Under the pieces are notes generated by a model, which searched no databases, was not told the origin of the DNA, and saw only the letters and a list, made by a program, of their open reading frames with translations. From assembly GCA_963575745.1 (NCBI GenBank), contig CAUYUJ010022060.1, positions 512,696-576,695 of the forward strand: 64,000 nucleotides of DNA, written 5' to 3'. The DNA is from Prorocentrum cordatum (taxonomy: Eukaryota; Sar; Dinophyceae; Prorocentrales; Prorocentraceae). Positions within the stretch are counted from its first letter, which is position 1, and each line of letters starts with the position of its first letter. This document shows, in pieces, positions 21,693 to 32,606 of this stretch. Position numbers and translations under genes: made by a program.

Positions 21693-21713
21693 CCGTAGCC
21701 TTCTTGGCTTGAG
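21693..21713 (+). other. Relict dinoflagellate spliced leader (LRR copy B)
   Basis: A 21-mer starting CCGTAGCC with TTGGCT in the second half agrees with the dinoflagellate spliced leader at 17 of 21 positions by my count, better than copy A. It precedes the LRR ATG by 58 bp. Absence of introns in the following gene fits retroposition of a trans-spliced mRNA. Confidence 0.65.
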
Positions 21714-21771
21714 CCCTGCTTTCGAAGATTTCCTTTTCCAAGGAACTGCGCAGCGCCTACTGCGCACCTTA

Positions 21772-23609
21772 ATGCCAAGACATGCTGGTCGTTCTCAGAC
21801 TAGCCGCGGTGCTCCTCAGCCTGCTGCATTGAACAGCGGTGCTCCTCAGCCTGCTGCATTGAACAGCGGTGCTCCTCAGCCTGCTGCATGGAAAAGCGGT
21901 GCTCCTCAGCGTGCTGCATTGAGCGGTCCTCTGCAAACGCTCGTCGAGGACGTGAAGCAGTTCGGCCGGATACCGATGCGAAAGAAAGGAACGCCCGAAC
22001 AAGAACGGGCCGAAAACAAGTTGGCCAAACGTTTCTCGGACCATTGCGACAGCATCCCCAAACACGTTTTGCAGGAATTGCGGGCCCTTGACGGCGCTTT
22101 GTCCTCAGAGTCGCGCGCCGCACAAGAGGTCGTGGATGCGATTCGGGAGCTCGGCCGGATACCAAAGCAAAACAAAGGAACATCCGAAGAAGAGCGGGCC
22201 GAAAACAACTTGGCTAAACGTTTCTCAGTCCACCGGGACAGCATCCCCAAAGACGTGCTGCATGAATTGCGGGCCCTTGGCGGTGCTTCTCAACCTGCTG
22301 ACGACGAGCAGTTCGTCGCGGAGGCCAGTGACCCTGAGTATTTTGCTTCCAGAAGTAGACCCCGCAGCACTGCGCGCAAAAAGCGCTGCTCTTATACAAG
22401 CAGCTGAAGAGCTCGGCGGTTAGCAGAGACATCGCGCGCTGGTCCAAGTTGTGGGGCGATATCGGGCAGCAGGAGCCTGCGGTGGAAAAGCTATTGAAAG
22501 ATGCGTTGTGCTTCGGACGCCTCCCGCATCAAATAAAAAAGCCGACTGCCGAGCCTCAGCGTCGCGAGCACCTGCTGGCGCAGAGAACCGCAGCTCACAA
22601 GAAACAGATATCGGATGCCCTCTGGGAGCTCATAGAAATTCATTGTGCAGATGTAGTCACCGTCAATGGCGTGGACGAGGATGAACTTTGCTTTGCTTGT
22701 GACAAGATTATGACAGACAGTCCGAGCACAGTGCGCAGCTTGAATTTCAATCATGATTCAGAAGACGGTAAGATTCATGCTCCCACAACTACGAAGTTGG
22801 CGCTGCTAGCCAAGGCTTGCCCTAATCTGACTGAATTCAGAATGGGAAGCGCTCTCTTCGATGGAAGGAGCCTACATTATGCTGTCAAAGAAATTGCGCG
22901 AGCTTGCCCTCACTTGTTGCGACTAGACCTTGGGGGCAACGACAACAATGATGGCGCGCTGCAAATTGTGAGGCAAGCCTGTCCTCTCATGGAGAGCTTC
23001 CACGTCCAAGATAGTGGCATTGGTGATGTTGCCATACAAGCGGTGGCGCAAAGGTGCGCCCGAATAGAAGAATTGAATGTGGACGAATGTGCAAATCTGA
23101 CAGATGCGGCTTTCCTCGCAGTTGCGCGGGGTTGTCCACGGTTGCGTTCATTGATCATCTGGAGTTCCTCGCCATGCACAGACCGTCTGCCGATGCCAAA
23201 AGTTACCGACACCGCCATCTGTGCCCTTGCGCAGCAGTGCCCGCACATTGAAATCCTTGAGCTGTGTGGGCTGGAGTCTCTGACCGACGCAGCCATACAA
23301 ACAGTGGCTATCGGTTGTCCATCGCGGAAAGAGCTAGATGCAAGCTTGCGCTGTCAGCTGGCTGATGCAGCGGCGCAATCCCTCGTGCATCACAGCTCTA
23401 GTTTATCGATCTTGAAGTTGCGGGATTGCGCGAAGATCACCACTTCTGGTGTCAGCGCTTTGGCGCAACTCACTGCTCCACTGAAATACTTGGATGTCCA
23501 GCCCATTCAGTTATCGAAGGAGATCCTTTGTGAATGTGTAGTGTGTGGGCGAGACGCCGTGCGAGGGACCTCCGTACCAGCGCTGCTCCTCAGCATGCTG
23601 AGGTCTTAG
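21772..23609 (+). pseudogene. Processed LRR protein, copy B (frameshifted)
   Basis: Same architecture as copy A: Pro/Ala-rich repeats, GRIPK/ERAEN/LAKRF helical repeats, then cysteine-containing LRRs. Intronless, with the spliced-leader relic upstream. The N-terminal half breaks at a 4-T run (22341-22344; copy A has 3) and at an 11-bp deletion near 22416. The C-terminal half is open from about 22449 to the TAG at 23609, 386 codons, and runs 15 codons past the copy A stop. This second half could still be expressed as a shorter LRR protein from an internal start. Confidence 0.7.
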
Positions 23610-23859
23610 TGCAGCAGAATGCACGGTCATGCAGTGCACAAGCGTTCCCTCTTCGAGTTGTAGGGCAGGGAGATGTGGTTGCATCTTGGCAGTGAGCACG
23701 GCGGTGCTTTTCAGCCACCTGCAATCTTTATTGTTTCGTCACTGTGACAGCGCTGCTGCTCAGCATGCTGTGAGCGGTGCCCATCAACATGCTGTGGACT
23801 GTAGCCTCCGTGGTGTAGAAAAAATGTTCATGCATGTCCTTGTGCGCGTGTGTTTCATT

Positions 23860-24330
23860 GATAGCAGTGTCTCGTTTGGAGATACAGTTCTCGAAAGCAG
23901 TGAGTCGTTCGAAACTAAATCCATGGATGGCAGTGTCTCGTTCGGAGATAAATCCAGTGATCGCAGTGTCTCATTTGGGGCTAAAACCATTCGTAGCAGT
24001 GTCTCCTCTGGGGCTACATCCATTGATGGCAGTGTCTCGTTTGGAAGTAAGTCCATTGATTACAGTGTCTCGTTTGGAGATACAGTTCTCGAAAGCAGTG
24101 AGTCGCTCGAAACTAGATCCATTGATAGCAGTGTCTCGTTCAGAGATTAATCCAGTGATCGCAGTGTCTCATTTGGGGCTAAATCCATTGATAGCAGTGT
24201 CTCGTTTGGGGCTGAATCCATGTCTCGTTTGAACGTAAATCCATTGATAGCAGTGTCTCGTTTGGAGATAATGTTATCGAAAGCAGTGAGTCGTTGGAAC
24301 CTAAATCCATTTATAGCAGTGTCCCGTTCG
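23860..24330. repeat. 33-bp minisatellite after LRR copy B
   Basis: About 13 units of AGCAGTGTCTCGTTTGG-type repeats, as at 15395-15880, but with an in-frame stop near 24150, which argues against a conserved protein in the array. Confidence 0.8.
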
Positions 24331-24417
24331 CTCCACAACAGGAATCCTACATGAATATTAAGATGAATGCTTCCAGATATGCTCTTTCACATCGCTGTTA
24401 GGTTGCTTTGCCGGGAT
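24331..24417 (+). repeat. Conserved block tail, copy B
   Basis: ATGAATATTAAGATGAATGC, CACATCGCTGTTAGGTTGCT, TTGCCGGGATAT. End of the homology with block A. Confidence 0.75.
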
Positions 24418-25737
24418 ATGTTTTGGATTGGCTCCTCGTTGGAGCACGCGGCTTGTCGAGATTGGGCGGCGCTGCAGCTAGCAGGATCCTAGTCAGACTA
24501 AAAGCTTCTGCACGGGCACCCAGGAAGCAAGGGCAGTAAGTAGTCCCCCCCCGAATCCAAACAACCTCCTACCCTCCACTGGCACAGGCTTAAGACCGCG
24601 GTCAGTACTGCGCTGCAAAACACAGAGGGCGGCTGGGCGGACCTGCAGGCAGCGATGTGCATCCCCTGAGGCGTCAGCCAACAAGGCTGGAGCACAAATG
24701 TGACACACGGGTGCGCTATCCATCTTCGCACCCTCGCATCATGCAGCGCCGCGGAGGGACAGAGAAGGCGAGGCGCACTTCTCTTCTCTTCTGCGGATTG
24801 CCAGCGCATATCACAACCAAAGTGGCGTGTTACGGAACATATCATTCTCCTGCCAGAGAGCAGAGAAGCTAGCAGCAAAGTCTCCTACCCCATATCAGCA
24901 ACTCCCACCGTCGAATGACTCAGGTTAAAAACCTTGGTCAGGACAGTACTGCTGGGCAGTGCACGCAGAGAGCGGCGATGCAAACCTGCATGTGATGACA
25001 TGCCTCCCCTGAGACATCGAACATCAAATTGACTGAACAGTCGTGACACTCGAGCTTGTATGCCATCTTCGCAACCTACCAAGGGAAAGGCGCGGGGCAG
25101 TTATCTGTGCCTCAGTGAACGGCACTCAGCGCGGCCACAATGGCGCGATACTGGTTGTCTTCATGCCCCCCGACAACTGACAGAGAGGAGCGGGGAGAGC
25201 AAATAAGCAACAATATAACAAAGAAGGGGGCAGCAAGAGGGTGTCAAATCGACGGTGGCAAGCCGTCGGCACTTGGCTGGCCGTCGGGAAGCTGTGCACA
25301 CATGGGGCCGCACGTGTGGCGCGCTACGGGTGTGCCATTAAGTCCGGCTGACCCCGCGTGGACCCCTGACCGCATGCCCGACTGGGCCGAGCGTGAAAGC
25401 CTTTTCTTGCTACTTCGCCGCTGCACAGACGGAAGCCTCAACACAACGGTGGCGCCCGCTCGAACTTCTGGCGCATGTCAGGGCGGGCGGAGAGGGACTC
25501 TCTCTCGAAGCGGCCACAGATATCAATGCAAGCGCGGCACGCGCGCTGTGGGAAGAGAGGGCAGAGGGAGGCATGCTGAAAATGAATAAGGACAAAGGGA
25601 TCCTCGCTCCTCGTCTTCGCACACCCAAACGCAGCAGACTGCCTGGCGTGCGCACAGAAATCTGCACACGGACTGAAGGGCACAAGATCAAACGTACTCC
25701 ACATCACAACATCACAACTTCATAAGCGCACGCGCAT
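24418..25737 (-). other. Region downstream of LINE-like element with paired Cys-rich segments
   Basis: Two minus-strand segments, about 24590-24720 and 24925-25080, are related: both read CHxC, then a D-SG-A segment, then QV and AALCV in different frames. They may be degenerate zinc-binding repeats belonging to the retroelement lying upstream on the same strand. The rest (25140-25700) has short open frames without a recognised family. Confidence 0.35.
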
Positions 25738-27272
25738 TTACAAGTTGAAAATGTTGCGTCCAAGCGTGGTGCCACGCCTCCATGGTGCAACCTGTCTGAA
25801 GTGCCCCTCGCGTGCCCGCCTGGCTTTCTCCAAACGTCGCCTGCGGGCTTCGGTCCGATTCGATTCGATGCGAGCACGCGTCGCAGGTGACAACTGGACA
25901 GGGGTCGGCGGCGCACGGATTCTCGGTGGCTCTTCGAGGAAAACGACTGCGTCTGCTATGACTTGCTCCTCATGGGCCTCCTGTGGGCCCACAGGACGTG
26001 GCTCCGCCTCTGGGTCAAAAACTATGCCTTCGGCCTGCTGATCACTTGGTGGGGGCTCGGGCAAAAACAGGTGACGTTCAGGATCAGCCCTATCAAGGCC
26101 TCTCCTGGCCTTGGCTGGAACAAAATCTGGTGCACATCCTTCGTCCAAACCTAGGTATGGGCCCATTCACACAAAAACGAATTAACTCAGCTCGGAGCTT
26201 TTCCCCATCTTCTTGCATGCCAAGGGGATAGGTAGTGTCGGCACACGTCACATACATATGGTTTATGCAATCCACTGTAGCATCAGCGAAGATGCGACAT
26301 AAACTCTCTGGATACGGCATTTTTCCTGGCCGTGCACCATTCGTTCCGTGTCTTAGGTAGTCGGTCAGATAGTGTGGCCATACGTAGTGCCAGTATACGT
26401 GTCGGTGCTCGGGCCTGCTGGCCGTGCTCGCACTGGTCAATGTCGGCGGCAGTTGCTGACGGGGCCGCCATCACAGCCCGTAGAGGTGCACGTAGACATG
26501 AGCTGGCTGCTGCTCGGCGCCAACTGGCAGGAACTGGGTGCTCCGTCCAACAGCATGTGCCTATCTGCGTGTGAACTCCAAAGAGCTCAATCTTGGCCCC
26601 GAGCAGCTCGTTGCCGACCCGAAGTTGTTCCTGCTGCCTGGGGGATCACAGCCAGTAGCCCCCGCTAGTCGTCGTGGGACCTCCGGGGGGGGGGGGGGGC
26701 TTCTCCAGGGCCCAGCGGATAGCTGACCAGGTCTCGCATGGTGGCCCTCCCCCTGATAAGACAGCTCTTTTGGCACGTATATGTTTTTCCATATCAAGGG
26801 TGTCGCGTGCCATCAAGTTGCCTAACACTCGGTCAATCGCAATATCAATCGACAAGACAATGACTGCAAAATCCACTGCGTAATGTGCCCACTCTAAACA
26901 TGCCTGAATGTCGCCAGGCCTTCTACGTCCACAAAATAAATTCAGCACGAAGTATTCTGTCAGTCGGATGGCACTAGGTAGCGCCTGTGCCGACATACCT
27001 GTGTACTTGCTCGTAAGGAACATTCGTGTAGGATAGCGCTCCACCTGTGGTGGCGGCCATGGATGAATGTCCTCTTGGTCGTCGTGCACTGCTTCGTCCT
27101 GTGCTGGTGGTGGTAGTATTGGCAACGCTTCGGCGGTGAGGTATGGGTCGCACTGAACAAGTACTGCCCTTGCCTCTTTTTGTGTCATTTGTTCCAGGCA
27201 CTCCGTAGCGATCTTGGTGAACGGGCCAGCTGATCTGCGCGCGGGTACGACTGCATGCCTTGTTTGGCACAC
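25738..27272 (-). pseudogene. C5-methyltransferase-like domain and C terminus of LINE-like element
   Basis: VLNLFCGRRRPGDIQ (about 26945-26901) looks like the SAM-binding motif of C5-methyltransferases, VLSIDIAID like the second strand, GGPPCETWSA (26750-26721) like motif IV with the catalytic Cys present, and after a frame break at the G run near 26690 TEHP resembles the ENV motif. The C-terminal part (25738-26166) is Pro/Glu-rich and ends in a basic helix (SPATRARIESNRTEARRRR). Retroelements of dinoflagellates are reported to have taken up cytosine methyltransferases. Target DNA methylation is inferred only from these motifs. Confidence 0.5.
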
Positions 27273-27349
27273 ATACCTTGCATGCTGTTGCTGCTGACGT
27301 GTGTATTGTGGGCTGTAGGTCGAGGTGGTGGGCTGGATTGTCGTATGAT

Positions 27350-27939
27350 TCAGTGGCTGCCACGAGGCAACGCGGGGAGTCGATGGCTAGATGGTCGACT
27401 AGGTGGACGCGTGCGTGGAATGTGGATAAGCATGTAGTACAGCAGCCCGTCGCTGAGGTATATCCGTTGGCCAGGGTATTGAGCTGGTGGCGGGCGCCAC
27501 TGATACGCGCGCGCAGGGCACGCATTCTTGAGAAAATTACCCCACACAGCGGGCAATATATATGAAGCGGGTGGCGGGACAGGTGGGGTAAATCATAGAC
27601 CGCGTTCGTCCGTGTAGATTCGGAAGAAACTTGTTTTCCATGTGGGCGGCCAAAATTACACGAGAGTGATGGCTGGCTGCAGCTTGGAGCCCTGCACGGA
27701 TACTACGTTTCCATGCGGTGGCACTGTGTAGGATGTATTGTTCCCTAGCTGCGAGGTCGTCCGTTGGGGCAGGTAGGCTAGCACACGGTAGCGACGCTCT
27801 GTGCAACCACGTCATGTCCTCAATAAGCTGCCCGAGTGTGGTGTGCTCCTGCATGCGCTGTCGACCCGTCGCATCGTGCCATTCTGCCGCCATGAGAGCA
27901 AACGCAAGTGTCGGAAGGGTGTGCAATACATCGGCGCTA
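27350..27939 (-). pseudogene. Zinc-finger segment of LINE-like element after the insertion
   Basis: Begins SADVLHTLPTLAFALMAAEW, which reads as the direct continuation of the RT end (LLR) across the insertion. Then a ~50-residue helical stretch, a decayed finger (CVGNFLKNACPARA) and a C-x2-C...F..R..L..HL...C finger (CCTTCLSTFHARVHLVDHL, about 27441-27367). C2H2-like fingers after the RT are known from several non-LTR elements. Frameshifts near 27550 and 27500. Confidence 0.5.
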
Positions 27940-28742
27940 CGAAAGTTTTGACCCGTTTTGTGTTTTCAGCTAAACAACGCCTGAGCATCACATTGGTTAT
28001 GAACACCACGACGGCCGTGAGCATCACTCCAAAGCCTGAGAGCACCACAGCATCTATGAGCAGCCGAGCGCTGGTTATCACCTTGACGCTAGCACCCCCG
28101 TGGCGGGGGCGCCATTTCGAGTTCGAACGGAACAAATGCCGAACATCATTTTGCAGGAAGTCCTGTGCGGGGGCGCCATTTCGAAATCGAGGCAGAAAGG
28201 TTTCGATTTCTATGTTTGGGGAAATCCTGTGCGGGAGCGCCATTTCGAAATCGAAGCAGAAAGGTTTCGAAATTCTATTCTTGCGGAAGTCCTAAGCGGG
28301 AGCGCCATTTCGAAATCGAACCCGGAAATTTCGAAATCGTTCGAACTCGTCTTTTTCGAGGAAGTAGCAAGCGAAACCGCCGTTTCGAAATGGCCACGCC
28401 GCTTGGCATTTCAAATTTTAAAAGCCCTGATCCGAAAACTCGAAAATGCAGCTTTCGCATCGGACTTCCCCCCAAAAACGAGCTCGACTGGATTTCGAAA
28501 CCCTCGGGCTCGATTTCGAAGCGTGGCTTTCGCCTAGGACTTCCCCCCCAAAACGAGCTCGACTGGATTTCGAAACCCGCGGGCTCGATTTCGAAAGGGC
28601 GGTGCCGCCCGAGACTGGAGCGAAAAATGCTTCAACCGAACATTGTACTGGGGCCCCGCGGCCTACCGGGCCAACTGCCAACGTTGTGCTGGGGCCCCGT
28701 CGCCTAACGGGAGGCGTTGAAGTTTGGCCGAACTTTCGTAGC
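27936..28742 (+). repeat. Direct repeat A of the 2.1-kb insertion
   Basis: 807 bp with inverted ends (27936-27947 and 28731-28742). Inside are several CGCCATTTCGAAATCGA units (28110, 28170, 28240, 28300), then CTGGATTTCGAAACC units and a palindromic CTGGGGCCCCG pair near the right end. Open frames (for example 28100-28537) follow the 60-70-bp internal repeats. Confidence 0.75.
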
Positions 28743-29267
28743 GGCGAAGTGGAACTTCAAACTTCAAAACTTCATGTCAGTCGTGTAAGATGCCCATGGA
28801 ACTTCAAACTTCAAAGCTTCATGTCAGTCGTGTAAGATGCCCAATGGAACTTCAAACTTCAAAACTTCATGCCAGTCGTGTTAGATGCCACTTCAGACTT
28901 CCAGAAATCATGCCAGTCGTGTAAAATGTCGATGGAACAGCAAACTTCAAAACTTCATGTCAGTCGTGTAAGATGCCCAGTGGCACTTCAAACTTCAAAA
29001 CTTCATGTCATGTCAGTCGTGTAAGATGCCAATGGAACTTCAAACTTCAAAACTTCATGTCAGTCGTGTAAGATGCCCATGGAACTTCAAACTTCGAAAC
29101 TTCATGTCAGTGGTGTAAGATGCCACTTCAATCTTCTAACTATCATGTCAATCGTGTAAGATGCCCACGGAACCTCGAACTTCAAAACTGCATGTCAGTC
29201 GTGTAAGATGCCCAGTGGAACTTCAAACTTCAAAACTTCATGTCAGTCATGTAGGATGCCGAGCGGG
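28743..29267 (+). repeat. 47-bp tandem array between repeats A and B
   Basis: About eleven units of 46-47 bp, each with ACTTCAAACTTCAAAACTTC and GTCAGTCGTGTAAGATGCC. AT-richer than the flanks. Not coding. Confidence 0.85.
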
Positions 29268-30055
29268 GCTACGAAAGTTTTGACCAGCGTTGTGTTTTCA
29301 GCGAAACAACGCCTGAACATCACATTGGCTATGAACACCACGACGGCCGTGAGCATCACTCCAAAGCCTGAGAGCACCACAGAACCTATGAGCAGCCGAG
29401 CGCCGGCTATCACCTTGACGCTAGCACCCCCGTGGCGGGGGCTTCGAGTTCGAACGGAACAAATGCCGAACCTCAGTTTGCAGGAAGTCCTGTGCGGGGG
29501 CGCCATTTCGAAATCGAGGCAGAAAGGTTTCGATTTCTATGTTTGAGGAAGTCCTCTGCGGGAGCGCCATTTCGAAATCGAAGCAGAAAGGTTTCGAATT
29601 CTATGTTTGCGGAAGTCCTAGGCGGGAGCGCCATTTCGAAATCGAACCCGAAAGTTTCGAAATCGTTCGAAATCGTTTTTTTTTCTAGGGAGTAGCAAGC
29701 GAAACCGCCGTTTCGAAATGGCAACACCGTTTGGCATTTAAAAATTTTACAACCCTGATCCGAAAACTCGAAAATGCAGCTTTCGCATGGGACTTCCCCC
29801 CAAAAACGAACTCGACTGGATTTCGAAACCTCGGGCTGGCTTTCGCCTAGGACTTCCCCCCCAAAACGAGCTCGACTGGATTTCGAAACCCGCGGGCTCG
29901 ATTTCGAAAGGGCGGCGCCGCCCGAGACTGGAACGAAAAATGCTTCAACCGAACATTGTACTGGGGCCCCGCGGCCTAACGGGCCCACTGCCAACGTTGT
30001 ACTGGGGCCCCGTCGCCTAACGGGAGGCGTTGAATTTTGGCCGAACTTTCGCAGC
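29268..30055 (+). repeat. Direct repeat B of the 2.1-kb insertion
   Basis: 788 bp, highly similar to repeat A, with small deletions near 29445 and 29835. Inverted ends at 29268-29279 and 30044-30055. Differences from A show that the two halves have diverged since duplication. Confidence 0.75.
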
Positions 30056-30063
30056 GGCGAAGT

Positions 30064-31930
30064 AGTGACCCAAATAACCGCAAGCGTGCTGCACGTAATA
30101 ACATAGCAGGCGTAGGTCTGCGCCGTGCAAACACTAGCGCGTCAGACACCTGGGGCTGCTCTTCCTGAAAGCGTACGCGTGCTGCTGCTCTGTGCACTTT
30201 CACGACTTCACCGTGTACAAGCTTGGCTTCAGCAGTAGTGAGTCGTGTCCATGCGCCTGCATTGTACATTCTCCCTGGGAGTACTAAGCTGTCTGCTGAT
30301 GTCAGGTGTGTGTACTGCAGTAGTCTGGAAGGCTCGTTTTTGCAAAAAATTGAAGCGACGCAGCAATATATGTGGCACGGTACTTGATGTCCGGAATGAA
30401 CGAACCGTTGGCATCAATGACCAAACCAAGGTGCACGTAGTGATGCAACATATGGGCACTGAGCTCACCAAACATGCCTGACGTGCACTGCATGCGCCTA
30501 CCATGCTCGACCCACGCAGCGTGTCGCACGCGCTTCATGCCATGTTTTCCACATAATCAGTGCTGCTGTCTTCGCTGTGCCAACATTTAGCTTGTGCCCC
30601 CGCTTCGCAAAGGCATCCGTCACAACTCCCAATGCGAACGACAATGCTGGATATGTTTGTAATGCAGGTAGTATGAAAATTACACTGTCATCTGCGTGCG
30701 ACACATCCACAAGGCTGGCAACAGTGTCGGGCTGCTGTTGTCTGCCTTATAGGGGCGTGACTCTGCGACTGTTGGCCGTTGGGAATTCCACCGGAAGGGC
30801 TTCATCCATCAGTCGCTCACGGATCTCGGTCATACATTCGGCCATTTGTATCTCGAAAAGAAAGTCTGCGAGGGGCTGGCCGGGAAAAAATGACCGCTGG
30901 AGCAGAGAAACCTGGTCGGAACCTTCGCACACAAACCACGTCGCCTGATAGCTCCACCTGTGCCAATGCATGGGGACCGTCCTGGCTATCGTGCTGTCGT
31001 AGTCGTGAAGTGTTTCCACGTAACCTACGCTCCAATTCCGTCATCGCACTGGGTGGGAGCCCCGAGGTCCGAACCAAAGGTGCGACGGTTTCGCTATCCA
31101 TGTCGGTGCCCCGATGAGCTTGAATAGCGAACTTACGGATGGCTCTGTAGAAGGCATGTACAGCGTCCAAAAGCAACGCACCAAAGGATAGCCATCGGGC
31201 CTTGGCAAGTGACTGAGTGACTCTTACCAACAGGGACGCGCGTGTAGTACCCCGTCCTGGCAGCCCCCCAAATTGTGTTTCTCCAGCATCAACGTGAAGC
31301 TGTGGCAGGAGGGCTTTCCTGAAGCATCTTCTCGAGGCATTGCCTATTTGGGATGGCACCAATATTGACCGTGAGCTGGAGCACTTGGATGGGTCGGGTT
31401 GGCCAGACTTGATCAACGCTCGATAAGAAAAACCTCCTTTCCACCGCATAGGCTCCACCAAGGACAAAGGGAACTTGAGCTGCAGTGGATAATAGTACTC
31501 GGCAATCGTAATAGGATTTTTTAACAACGCACCTGGTATTCTATCGCATCCTGAGGCTGAATCACGCGCCTGACGGCACGACGCCTGGAACTGAGCCAAC
31601 GCCGCGATAGTAGTTAGATTGACTGGGCCAACTCCTACTCCACCGTAGGGTTTGCGGTGAACATAATTTTGGAAATGCGGTACGTCTTGTAGTGGTAGCG
31701 TGGCGTGGCGAAGTGTTGTTGCCAACGTCTAGCGACCGTGGGGGCGTCTGCGATGGCCCGCCCATCAGCATCATGAAGGGCTGGTAGCGATCTCTCCGTG
31801 CGGCGACGCTTGGAGCCGGCTCCAATCCTTCTGAAGGCTTTGTATGCCTCAGCGAACTGTCTCCTATCCCGCGCTGATTGCACGTCTGCTGCAACGTGTG
31901 TACAGTGCCACGCTGCATCCTGACCCGTAG
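30064..31930 (-). pseudogene. Reverse transcriptase domain (non-LTR type), frameshifted
   Basis: Pre-RT segment DGRAIADAPTVARRWQQHF; then SGCDRIPGALLK, ALIKSGQPDPSKCSSSRSI, TQFGGLPGRGTTRA, LLLDAVHAFY (motif A with its Asp, about 31176), PGQPLADFLF (motif B region), HADDSVIFIL (the xADD active site, 30698-30687), LGLVIDANGSF and, at the end, YNAGAWTRLT and RLRLFGSLLR. This is the standard motif order of LINE-type RTs. Frame changes near 31000, 30730, 30510 and 30280. The catalytic Asp residues are still present in the fragments. The frame is cut by the insertion that ends at about 30061. Confidence 0.8.
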
Positions 31931-32606
31931 ATTGTTGTATAACGCGCGTAGCTGAACGTAGGAAGATGGCCCCGAACCCCCGAAAGAAACCTTGTCAGGC
32001 GCGTAGCATATCTAGTGCGGTAGGCATGTGTTGGAGCTCCTCAGGGTTGGGCAGCTCACAAAATAAACGTAAACTTTCGACGAGGTCGAGCGAAAATGGC
32101 GGTGTGGTGTGGTGGCCTTCTGGGGTCTGTAGGGGTGTCGTAAATAATGTGGCGGCCTGCATGGCTTGTGCACTGGCGTAGGTAACCCTTCGGCAGGCAC
32201 GCATGACTGCCAGTTGGGATGGCCCGTCCCTGCATGTGCGACGCCAGCGCAACATGCGATAGCAACAGGACCAATCTCCACGGTGCAGTTCCGACGCCCA
32301 TGCTGTGAAAACGCGTGTTAGCAGTAGCTGTGGCAGCCGTAGATGCATCTGTTGGAGAGCACGTCTGCCGACAGTCCTGTTGTCCATAAGGGCGAGAGAA
32401 CCTTCGGATATCCAGGTGCGCCGTCCTTGTCGTCCAGTCTCCGATTCAGCTACAGGAAAAGCCTCTGGCGCTGCTTGGAGAAGGTGTTCGTTGAGGAATT
32501 GGGCATGTTCATCTGGGTGGGTGCTGTAGCTGGGCTGTGGGACCGCTCTGAGCGCATCAGCAAACAGGTCCTGGTAGACAGGGTCTGTTAGCTTGAGCGG
32601 GTCCAT
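31930..32606 (-). pseudogene. Linker between endonuclease and reverse transcriptase
   Basis: One open frame of about 200 codons beginning DPLKLTDPVYQDLFADALR with several basic helical stretches (RVFTAWASELHRGD, RRVTYASAQAMQ). Position and composition fit the connector of non-LTR retroelement proteins. No independent domain recognised. Confidence 0.5.

Larger units (their letters stand above)
20441..24417 (+). other. LRR-bearing duplicated block, copy B
   Basis: Collinear with 11947-15967 from AACAGCGAAGACTGATA to the tail. The two blocks are direct repeats about 8.5 kb apart start to start. Differences are mostly point changes, different numbers of array units and small indels. Confidence 0.8.
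27936..30063. mobile_element. 2.1-kb insertion with two ~800-bp direct repeats
   Basis: Repeat A (27936-28742) and repeat B (29268-30055) are direct copies of each other flanking a 47-bp tandem array. Each copy starts GCTACGAAAGTT and ends with its inverse complement AACTTTCGTAGC (AACTTTCGCAGC in B). No protein is recognised. The insertion lies inside the LINE-like frame. Removing 27944-30061 leaves one CGAA and brings the two protein halves into the same frame. A GGC duplication next to the inverted ends is an alternative. Confidence 0.6.

Noticed and set aside
28743-29267. Tandem array as a CRISPR
   Set aside because: Units abut without unique spacers, the setting is a eukaryotic nuclear genome, and no cas genes are present.
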